Source: CALCMJ01 sp964475415 (lineage in GTDB: Bacteria > Bacteroidota > Bacteroidia > Chitinophagales > Saprospiraceae). Taken from it: a DNA stretch of 26,962 bases. Made by a program: the position numbers and the translations under genes. Below the pieces are notes generated by a model, which did not search any database, had not been told where the DNA came from, and saw only the letters and a list, made by a program, of their open reading frames with translations. Positions 7,938 through 14,854 of the stretch are shown here, piece by piece; positions within the stretch are counted from its first letter, which is position 1; each line of letters begins with the position of its first letter. The DNA is taken from assembly GCA_964475415.1 (NCBI GenBank), contig CAYYWZ010000056.1:1-26962 (forward strand), written 5' to 3'.

Positions 7938-9857
7938 ATGATAAATATAACTTTTCCAGATGGTGCTGTAAGAGCTTACGAAGCGGGTTCATCTGCCATG
8001 GATATTGCAAAATCTATAAGTGAGGGGCTGGCAAGAAATGTACTTGCAGCAACTATAAATGGAGAAATGTGGGATGCCAATAGAGCGATCAATGAAGATG
8101 CAAGTCTAGCCTTACATACCTGGAAAGATGAAAAAGGCAAAGCTACCTTCTGGCACTCAGCAGCTCACCTAATGGCTGAGGCTTTAGAAGCCGTTATGCC
8201 GGGAACTAAATTTGGTATAGGTCCAGCTATTGATAGAGGATTTTATTATGATGTAGATACAGGGGATAAAATATTGACTCCAGCAGATTTTAAGAAGATA
8301 GAGGATAAGATGCTAGAGCTCGCTAGAGAGAAAAACGAATATGAGCGCAAGGAAGTATCTAAGGCTGATGCTATCGCTTATTTCACAGAAAAAGATGATG
8401 AGTACAAATTAGATTTGCTTAAGGATCTAGAAGATGGTACCATAACTTTTTACACACAAGGAAATTTCACAGATTTATGTAGAGGGCCTCATATCCCTAG
8501 TACGGCACCTATCAAGGCAGTAAAAATTATGAGCTTAGCAGGTGCTTACTGGAGAGGGGATGAGTCTAGAAAACAGATGACTAGAATCTATGGAGTAGCC
8601 TTCCCAAAACAAAAGGAACTTACAGAATATTTACATCTACTAGAAGAGGCTAAGAAAAGAGATCACAGAAAACTGGGCAAGGAATTAGAACTGTTTATGT
8701 TCTCAGAGAAAGTAGGTTCAGGTCTTCCGCTGTGGTTGCCTAAGGGTACACAGATTAGAGAACGTCTAATGAATTTTCTCCGACAACAACAAGAGAAGAG
8801 AGGTTACCAGATGGTAACGACTCCACATATAGGGCATAAGAACTTATACGTTACTTCAGGTCATTATGCGAAGTATGGAGAAGATAGTTTCCAGCCGATT
8901 AAGACGCCTAGAGAAGATGAGGAGTTCTTGCTTAAACCTATGAACTGTCCGCACCATTGTGAGATTTTTGGGCATAGACCGAGATCCTACAAAGAGCTTC
9001 CACTAAGGTTAGGGGAATTTGGTACCGTATATAGATATGAACAATCTGGTGAACTCCATGGGCTTTCTAGAGTGAGAGGATTTACGCAAGATGATGCACA
9101 TATCTTCTGTACAGTAGACCAGGTGAAAGATGAATTTCTTAATGCCCTAGAGCTGACCACTTTTGTATTAGAGAAAATGGGATTTGATGATTTTACAGCT
9201 CAGATATCACTAAGAGACCCTGATAATAGGGAAAAGTATATCGGTTCGGATGAGAACTGGAACAGTGCGGAGCAAGCCATCATCGATGCAACTGCGGCAG
9301 TAGATATGAAGACGACAACTGTACTAGGAGAGGCCGCCTTCTATGGTCCTAAGCTGGATTTTATGGTGAAGGATGCGTTAGGAAGATCGTGGCAGCTAGG
9401 AACTATACAGGTGGATTATAATTTGCCAGAAAGATTTGAGTTAGAGTATACAGGATCTGATAACAAGCCGCATAGGCCTGTAATGATTCATCGTGCACCA
9501 TTTGGATCTATGGAACGTTTTATGAGTATACTTATAGAACATACTGCAGGTAAATTTCCGCTTTGGTTGACTCCAGAACAGTACGTTATCATTACGGTGT
9601 CAGAAAAATTTGATGACTACGCTGTAGAATTACAAAAAACCTTATCGAGTCATAATATCAGTGGATTTATAGATGACAGAAACGAGACGATAGGTAAGAA
9701 GATTAGAGATAATGAAGTAAAGAAAATTCCTTTGCTGCTGATCATAGGAGAGAAGGAAATAGAGTCTAATACTATAGCTGTAAGAAAACAAGGAGAAGGA
9801 GATCAAGGAAGTATGACGACAGATGACTTTGTTACATATTTCCAATCACTCACTTAA
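7938..9857 (+). CDS. thrS: Threonyl-tRNA synthetase
   Basis: ThrRS charges tRNA-Thr with threonine in the cytoplasm. At 639 residues it is full length (E. coli 642). Domains in order: TGS (~1-62); the editing domain (~65-225) with HSAAH (His73, His77) and CRGPH (Cys181, His185), which removes mischarged serine; the class II catalytic core (~245-540) with MNCPHH (Cys337), motif 2 around 360-380 and motif 3 ending GSMERFMSILIEH; and the anticodon-binding domain (~545-639). Cys337, His388 and His518 are the expected zinc ligands. All key residues appear intact. The ATG at 7938 follows an A/G-rich stretch (aaaagaagataag) that can act as a ribosome site. No leader or T-box-like element fits in the 28 bp upstream. 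Confidence 0.98.
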   Translation: MINITFPDGAVRAYEAGSSAMDIAKSISEGLARNVLAATINGEMWDANRAINEDASLALHTWKDEKGKATFWHSAAHLMAEALEAVMPGTKFGIGPAIDRGFYYDVDTGDKILTPADFKKIEDKMLELAREKNEYERKEVSKADAIAYFTEKDDEYKLDLLKDLEDGTITFYTQGNFTDLCRGPHIPSTAPIKAVKIMSLAGAYWRGDESRKQMTRIYGVAFPKQKELTEYLHLLEEAKKRDHRKLGKELELFMFSEKVGSGLPLWLPKGTQIRERLMNFLRQQQEKRGYQMVTTPHIGHKNLYVTSGHYAKYGEDSFQPIKTPREDEEFLLKPMNCPHHCEIFGHRPRSYKELPLRLGEFGTVYRYEQSGELHGLSRVRGFTQDDAHIFCTVDQVKDEFLNALELTTFVLEKMGFDDFTAQISLRDPDNREKYIGSDENWNSAEQAIIDATAAVDMKTTTVLGEAAFYGPKLDFMVKDALGRSWQLGTIQVDYNLPERFELEYTGSDNKPHRPVMIHRAPFGSMERFMSILIEHTAGKFPLWLTPEQYVIITVSEKFDDYAVELQKTLSSHNISGFIDDRNETIGKKIRDNEVKKIPLLLIIGEKEIESNTIAVRKQGEGDQGSMTTDDFVTYFQSLT

Positions 9858-9870
9858 AAGCGTAATTCTA

Positions 9871-11505
9871 TTGATAGAAATACTGGTAGAGAATCCGTTA
9901 CTTTTATTATTTGTTGTTGCTTCTATAGGCTACCTTATTGGTAATGTAAAAATCAAAGGGATAAGTCTCGGTGTAGCGGCAATACTATTTACAGGTTTAG
10001 TTTTTGGAGCCTTAGATACACGTCTATCTATTCCCAAAGTTATTTTCTCATTGGGATTAATCCTGTTTGTCTATTCTATAGGACTCAGTTCGGGAACTGC
10101 TTTTTTCCAATCCTATAAAAAGAATGGACTAAGGGATTTTTTTTTCATTCTTATTATGCTTGTTGTTTCAGGTTGTATAGCTTTTCTTCTGGCATTAGCT
10201 TTTGGGTTCTCCGCAGCAAGTATTACAGGAATCTATGCAGGCAGTACAACCAATACACCTGCCTTGGCAGGGGTTCTAGATTTTGTCCAGAATTCTTATG
10301 ATTCATCGATTTCGGATCCTCTATCTAATGATCTAGTTGTAGGTTATTCTTTCTCTTATCCTATGGGTGTACTAGGAGGAATTATAGGTATACTTATCAT
10401 GGAGCAGTGGCTTAAGATAGATTACAAAGCAGAGAAAGAAACGCTCAAAAAAGAGTATCCGATAGGAGAGCAGCTAACTAGTACAACCCTTAAAGTGCAG
10501 AATGAAGAAGTATTAGATATAGCCCTTAGAGATCTTAGGAATAAGTATAAGTGGGATGTGGTATTTGGTAGAGTAAAGAAAGATAAAAAGGTGATGTTAT
10601 CTAACTATGATATGGAGTTAGAACTCGGAGACACAATTATGGTTGTGGGGAGTGAGGAAGAAATAGCACGTGTAGAGAAAGTAGTAGGAGAGCGTACTAA
10701 GAACAAATTATCCTATGATAGGAATAAGTATGATGTAAGAAGAATATTTGTATCTAATCGTAATGTCGTAGGAAGATCTTTAGCCTCTCTGGATATACAG
10801 AAAAACTATAACGCTATAGTTACCAGGATACGAAGAGGAGATATAGAAATGTTAGCCAAGAGTGGTACGGTGCTAGAGCAGGGAGATAGGATACGATTTG
10901 TTGCGAGAAGATCAGATCTAAAATCTCTTGCACGATTTTTTGGTGATTCTTATACTGCTTCTAGTAAGGTGAATTTATTTTCTTTTGGTCTAGGTATAGG
11001 CTTAGGTTTGTTAGTGGGTATGTTCAAGATACAATTTACAGATACCTTTAGTTTCCAGTTAGGTAACGCAGGAGGACCTCTTATCGTAGGGCTTTTTCTA
11101 GGAGCTGTCAGAAGAACTGGTCCTGTAGTATGGGCCCTACCTTATAGTGCTAATGTAACATTACAACAGATAGGATTGATACTTTTGTTGGCTAGTGTCG
11201 GCGTATCATCAGGTAATACCTTTATTGAGAGTCTTAATAGTGAGGCGATTTATTTTATTTTGGTCAGTGGAATTATAAGTATACTGACAGCATTGTTTAC
11301 CCTTTATGTAGGTTATAAGATTGTCAAAATTCCATTCTCTATATTGATGGGTATAGTATCTAACCAGCCAGCTATTCTAGATTTTGCCTTATCTCGATCA
11401 GATTCTAGTCTACCTAGCTTTGGTTATACTATGGTTTTTCCGATAGCCCTGATCGGTAAAATTATAATTGCACAGATTTTATTTGTAGTGATGCAGTCTT
11501 TGTAG
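9871..11505 (+). CDS. YidE/AspT-like putative transporter with two RCK_C domains
   Basis: The protein is arranged as membrane domain - two cytosolic RCK_C (TrkA-C) domains - membrane domain, the layout of the AspT/YidE-YbjL exchanger family. From the chosen start the halves are ~8-175 and ~370-540; the RCK_C copies lie at ~190-270 (with ELELGDTIMVVGSEEEI) and ~275-360 (with VLEQGDRIRFVARRSDL). Each membrane half has Gly-rich segments such as GIYAGSTTNTPALAG and GIVSNQPAILDF. I chose TTG 9871, 13 bp after thrS, because translation then begins MIEILVENPLLLLFVV, matching the usual family N-terminus. An ATG at 9823 in the same frame would add 16 residues encoded inside thrS. Substrate unknown; AspT itself exchanges aspartate for alanine, but most relatives are uncharacterised. 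Confidence 0.85.
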   Translation: MIEILVENPLLLLFVVASIGYLIGNVKIKGISLGVAAILFTGLVFGALDTRLSIPKVIFSLGLILFVYSIGLSSGTAFFQSYKKNGLRDFFFILIMLVVSGCIAFLLALAFGFSAASITGIYAGSTTNTPALAGVLDFVQNSYDSSISDPLSNDLVVGYSFSYPMGVLGGIIGILIMEQWLKIDYKAEKETLKKEYPIGEQLTSTTLKVQNEEVLDIALRDLRNKYKWDVVFGRVKKDKKVMLSNYDMELELGDTIMVVGSEEEIARVEKVVGERTKNKLSYDRNKYDVRRIFVSNRNVVGRSLASLDIQKNYNAIVTRIRRGDIEMLAKSGTVLEQGDRIRFVARRSDLKSLARFFGDSYTASSKVNLFSFGLGIGLGLLVGMFKIQFTDTFSFQLGNAGGPLIVGLFLGAVRRTGPVVWALPYSANVTLQQIGLILLLASVGVSSGNTFIESLNSEAIYFILVSGIISILTALFTLYVGYKIVKIPFSILMGIVSNQPAILDFALSRSDSSLPSFGYTMVFPIALIGKIIIAQILFVVMQSL

Positions 11506-11511
11506 ATTGAA

Positions 11512-11541
11512 GCAATGGGTCGTGACCCATTGCAGTCTTTT
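11512..11541 (+). terminator. Rho-independent-type terminator of the hemJ-thrS-transporter cluster
   Basis: gcaatgggtc (11512-11521) and gacccattgc (11524-11533) are perfect reverse complements, giving a 9-bp stem with a cgtg tetraloop, followed by agtctttt. It begins 7 bp after the transporter stop codon. Confidence 0.75.
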
Positions 11542-11620
11542 GAATTAAGCACCTCAAGTATAATTTTTGAAAATTTTTTCAATTTTAAAGAATCTTTATA
11601 GCTATTTTTTCGTCGTATAG

Positions 11621-11666
11621 ATGGAAGTGATAATCAATAGTAAATATCTAAGTAGATAACTTCCAT
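11621..11666 (+). promoter_or_regulatory. 8-bp inverted repeat in the leader of the DUF937 gene
   Basis: atggaagt (11621-11628) and acttccat (11659-11666) are exact reverse complements 30 nt apart, ending 28 bp before the ATG at 11695. It may be a leader hairpin or an operator pair. No good TAnnTTTG box was found in this gap. Confidence 0.25.
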
Positions 11667-11694
11667 ATTTTCTAAACAAAAACAATGTAACAAG

Positions 11695-12300
11695 ATGAAT
11701 TTAATGGATATTATTCAGTCTCAGATGTCTGATGAACTGGTGGCTGGACTTGCTAGTCAATTAGGTGTAAATGATAAAGAAACAACAAGAAATGCTGCAA
11801 TGGGTGCTGCTACAACCCTTATCAATGCATTAACAAAAAATGCATCTAGTAGTGAAGGTCTACAATCGCTTAATGGAGCTGTAGAGAGAGATCACGATGG
11901 TAGTATATTGAACAATGTACTAGAAATGGTAACAGGTAGCGGACAGACTAATAACCTAATCAATGGTGCCGGAATCTTGCGTCATGTACTAGGAGGAAAG
12001 CAAAGTGGCGTTATAGATGTACTTGCTAATATGACAGGACTTAATAAAAATTCAAGTGCTAATCTTATGATGCAAATGGCACCACTGGTACTAGGAGCCT
12101 TAGGTAAGCAGAAGAAGCAGCAAGGATTAGATGCGCAAGGATTATTTAATCTACTGAGTTCATCTAAGCAGGAGGTACAACAGAGAGATAATAATGCAAG
12201 TATATTCGAAAAAATATTAGATCAAGATGGAGATGGTAATATCTCTGACGATATGATGGGGATGGGTATGAAAGTACTAGGAAGCTTGTTCAAGAGATAG
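11695..12300 (+). CDS. DUF937 family protein
   Basis: This 201-residue protein resembles the DUF937 family: a helical, Ala/Gly/Leu-rich N-terminal domain (MDIIQSQMSDELVAGLASQLG), repeated Gly-Asn-Leu segments, and LMMQMAPLVLGALGKQKKQ in the middle. The C-terminus holds DQDGDGNISDD (176-186), a near-perfect EF-hand-type calcium loop common at the end of Bacteroidota members; a weaker ERDHDGSI lies at 64-71. There is no signal peptide or membrane segment, so it is probably cytoplasmic. No biochemical role is established for the family. It is likely monocistronic, with a terminator before it and strong inverted repeats after it. Confidence 0.85.
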   Translation: MNLMDIIQSQMSDELVAGLASQLGVNDKETTRNAAMGAATTLINALTKNASSSEGLQSLNGAVERDHDGSILNNVLEMVTGSGQTNNLINGAGILRHVLGGKQSGVIDVLANMTGLNKNSSANLMMQMAPLVLGALGKQKKQQGLDAQGLFNLLSSSKQEVQQRDNNASIFEKILDQDGDGNISDDMMGMGMKVLGSLFKR

Positions 12301-12318
12301 GCATTCTGAAAAATAGAA

Positions 12319-12362
12319 ATTACAAGAGGGAGTATGAATCATTTCATATTCCCTCTTGTGAT
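12319..12362. terminator. Long hairpin between convergent genes (likely bidirectional terminator)
   Basis: The arm acaagagggagtatga (12322-12337) pairs with 12344-12359 (tcatattccctcttgt) with one G-U pair and a 6-nt loop; pairs continue outward to 12319/12362. On the minus strand the stem is followed by a T-rich tract (taatttctattttt). This is consistent with termination of the T9SS gene transcribed from the right as well as of the DUF937 gene. Confidence 0.65.
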
Positions 12363-12374
12363 ATAACGTAAATT

Positions 12375-12410
12375 TGAAAAGGCAGCGACTCTATAATCCC
12401 CGCCTTTTCA
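12375..12410. terminator. Second inverted repeat in the convergent junction
   Basis: tgaaaaggc (12375-12383) and gccttttca (12402-12410) are perfect reverse complements around an 18-nt loop. It lies 18 bp past the stop of the minus-strand gene that ends at 12429, so it is the nearer terminator candidate for that gene. Confidence 0.5.
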
Positions 12411-12428
12411 TAATATATTTTACAATTT

Positions 12429-14795
12429 TTAATTCTTTATAAACTTCTGTGTTGCTTGTCCATCTTTAGAAGCGATACGAATGAAATATATCCCTGCTGG
12501 AAAAGAAGAGGTATCATAAGTATATCTCTCATTTCTAAACGTCATTATTTCTGATGAAATAACAACACCATTGACATCTATAATTGTAGAATAAAATGAA
12601 TCTTTCGTATTCCCTTCATAACTTATCTGGAGGGTATTGTTTACTGGATTTTCTACAATAGAAAAATCATGAAGAATTTCTAGATCCTGCGTCGAACTTG
12701 TACAATTTTCTCCACTTTCTATTAATACAAGTGTGTAGAAGTTCGGAGATGGTCTAAAACATATTTCAGCACCGATACCAAAAACACTTTCAATATCCTG
12801 ACCTACTAAATCTGGTAAAGTAGCAACAGTATGGAACAATATTCCTACAAGGTATTCTCCTGCTGTGAGGTCAGAAAAATCTGTGAGGCCATTTGCATCA
12901 AATTGGTCAACAATAATATCAGTATCATCATCTATAACAAAGCAGGTGCCATTGGTATTATTAGGATTTATAAAGGTGAAAGTTTCTACAAGATCATCAG
13001 ATATACAAAGTTCTACTTCTTCATTATCAGAAAGTAATTCTCCCTCTCTTTCCATCTGAAAAGCTTCTCCCCCAAGCAAAGTTGTATTGATATCAGTGAA
13101 GGGAGATAACTCAAAACAACCTACTAAGTCATTAATGTTTTCGCCAATTTCTAGACCTTCTATATCTCCTTTATATCCTACTAAGGTGTGTCTTACAGAA
13201 CTCTCTATACATATATCTTCGTTAAAAAAACTAAGGTCTATATCTCCTATGACTTGTATGATATCATTTTCATCTATAAGAACATGCGCACCATCATCAG
13301 ATACAGAAACCATGGTGAAGAAATATGGGTCCTCTCTTTCGTCGCAAAGACAAATACTTACATTATCTTCTAGAGTTACTTCGGATGTTATGGCGCAAGC
13401 ACTGCAGTTTTCGCTGTCGTCTAGAATAGTTATTCCATAACCATTTTCTCCAGCCCTTATACAGGTGCCATCTTCTATGGTTGTAAGGTCCCCTATTTCT
13501 TCTCCTACAAAATCAGGAATCAAATCATTATCATGGTACAGTATACTTAGTATATATTCTCCTGGATCAATATCTGCAAATTCTGTCGTTGCATCAATAT
13601 CAATTTGTGCAACTATTATATCCGTATCAAAATCCCATAGAAAGCAGATAGCATTATCTGTACTTCCACTAGAGAAAGAAAATAATTCTATTGTGTCATC
13701 AAATAAACATAATTCTATCATTTCTCCAGAAGGTAAATCTAAACCATTCAACGACAGTACAAAGTCTGAATTGTCTAGCGTCGTAGAATTGATGACTTCG
13801 ATAGGAGTAAATTCGAAGCAACCTTCAAGTGCATCGAAATTCGCTCCTACTTCAAGACCAGTAATTCCATCTTCATACCCTAGGAAGGTATAGCTAACTG
13901 AACCGTCAAAACAAATGTCTTGGCTAAAGAGTGGCGTATCTATATCTCCCAATGCAAGTATCATATTATTATCATCTAAAAGAATATGTGCTCCAAGCCC
14001 AGTAGAAGAGCTAGCTGTAGGAGCAAAATAAAAGTCCGGCCTATCATCACACATACAAATATTAGATCCTGGTGTAATAGGTGCATTTACTGTAATTTGA
14101 CATTCTTCTACATTATCATTTACAAATCGTAAATTATCTATAAGAAAATAACTCTCCTCATGGGTTGTTGCCTCAATAAGATAATAGAAAGTATCGACAG
14201 GTGCTTCAAAGTTGTCTATTACTGGAAATGCCAAAGTATGGTAAGTGCTATCATTCTCATAGACTAGATCTGCAAAAATAGAAGAGGGAGAATTCATTGC
14301 ATCTTCCTCAGTTTGTGGAAGCGGGCTCAAGCCCTGATCAAAAGCTAGGAAGATCAGTAAAGAATCAGGAATATCTCCAGTATGATTTACCAGTTTGACA
14401 TCGACAAAAAAGGAATCGGGAATTTCACTACAGGTATTAGGGGAATATATATCAGCTACGGTTACATCATAACCACCTTGCAACTTCACTGCAAAACCTC
14501 CTTCCGAGGCATCCATAGATTGCTCTATACCTATAAATCCTATCGGGTCATCTTCTAGTATCTGCCCTATCGTTGGGTCAAAAAATGCACCAAACGCGAA
14601 TAGAAAAAATCTTAATACGGTTACAACTCCATCAGGAAGATTGACATCATTAGAGACGACACCATCTGAGGTATCTAGTTCTAAAGGTTGTACAGTCCAT
14701 TCTTCAAAACTGGGATTAATAATCTCGCATTGTGAAAAGCTGTAGTTGCTAAACGAAAACAAAATGATAATTGCTAATGCTAGAATTTTTTTCAT
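12429..14795 (-). CDS. Secreted protein with duplicated nine-cysteine domain and T9SS sorting domain
   Basis: The protein has 788 residues. It has a clear signal peptide (MKKILALAIIILFSFSNYSFSQ), then an N-terminal domain (~23-228) starting CEIINPSFEEW, which resembles jelly-roll surface domains. Two tandem copies of an Asp/Glu- and Cys-rich domain follow (~231-465 and ~466-699). The C-terminal ~80 residues (FSIVENPVNNTLQISY to FIRIASKDGQATQKFIKN) are a T9SS type A sorting domain, so export across the outer membrane and surface attachment or release are expected. I do not recognise the repeated domain. Very acidic composition and even-numbered cysteines suggest an extracellular, disulfide-bonded, perhaps calcium-binding structure; this is inference. 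It lies 59 bp downstream of the metalloprotease gene on the same strand, so the two may be expressed together. Confidence 0.85.
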   Translation of the reverse strand: MKKILALAIIILFSFSNYSFSQCEIINPSFEEWTVQPLELDTSDGVVSNDVNLPDGVVTVLRFFLFAFGAFFDPTIGQILEDDPIGFIGIEQSMDASEGGFAVKLQGGYDVTVADIYSPNTCSEIPDSFFVDVKLVNHTGDIPDSLLIFLAFDQGLSPLPQTEEDAMNSPSSIFADLVYENDSTYHTLAFPVIDNFEAPVDTFYYLIEATTHEESYFLIDNLRFVNDNVEECQITVNAPITPGSNICMCDDRPDFYFAPTASSSTGLGAHILLDDNNMILALGDIDTPLFSQDICFDGSVSYTFLGYEDGITGLEVGANFDALEGCFEFTPIEVINSTTLDNSDFVLSLNGLDLPSGEMIELCLFDDTIELFSFSSGSTDNAICFLWDFDTDIIVAQIDIDATTEFADIDPGEYILSILYHDNDLIPDFVGEEIGDLTTIEDGTCIRAGENGYGITILDDSENCSACAITSEVTLEDNVSICLCDEREDPYFFTMVSVSDDGAHVLIDENDIIQVIGDIDLSFFNEDICIESSVRHTLVGYKGDIEGLEIGENINDLVGCFELSPFTDINTTLLGGEAFQMEREGELLSDNEEVELCISDDLVETFTFINPNNTNGTCFVIDDDTDIIVDQFDANGLTDFSDLTAGEYLVGILFHTVATLPDLVGQDIESVFGIGAEICFRPSPNFYTLVLIESGENCTSSTQDLEILHDFSIVENPVNNTLQISYEGNTKDSFYSTIIDVNGVVISSEIMTFRNERYTYDTSSFPAGIYFIRIASKDGQATQKFIKN
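12699..14105 (-). repeat. Tandem ~235-residue protein repeat, two copies
   Basis: Copy 1 cysteines fall at residues 232, 247, 249, 295, 326, 363, 384, 445 and 464; copy 2 at 467, 482, 484, 529, 560, 597, 618, 679 and 698. All nine match at a constant offset of 234-235. Matching motifs are ICMCDD/ICLCDE, GAHILLDDNN/GAHVLIDEND, LGDID/IGDID, ELCLFDD/ELCISDD and GEYILSIL/GEYLVGIL. The boundary is near 13400/13401. Confidence 0.85.
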
Positions 14796-14810
14796 GAAAG
14801 TATGTTTTTT

Positions 14811-14825
14811 GATTATTTAATAATC
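14811..14825 (-). promoter_or_regulatory. Palindrome in the gap upstream of the nine-cysteine protein gene
   Basis: gattatt (14811-14817) and aataatc (14819-14825) form a perfect 7-1-7 palindrome, 15 bp before the ATG at 14795. It consists only of A/T apart from the ends, so it is weak as a terminator. It may be an operator or chance. Confidence 0.25.
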
Positions 14826-14854
14826 TCAAAATAACATAATTCCTATGGCTTTTT

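Noticed and set aside
12831..13893. Several plus-strand open frames of 60-140 codons opposite the nine-cysteine protein
   Set aside because: They are antisense shadows of a clear secreted protein with signal peptide, internal repeat and sorting domain; their own translations are Ser/Ile-rich and unlike real proteins.
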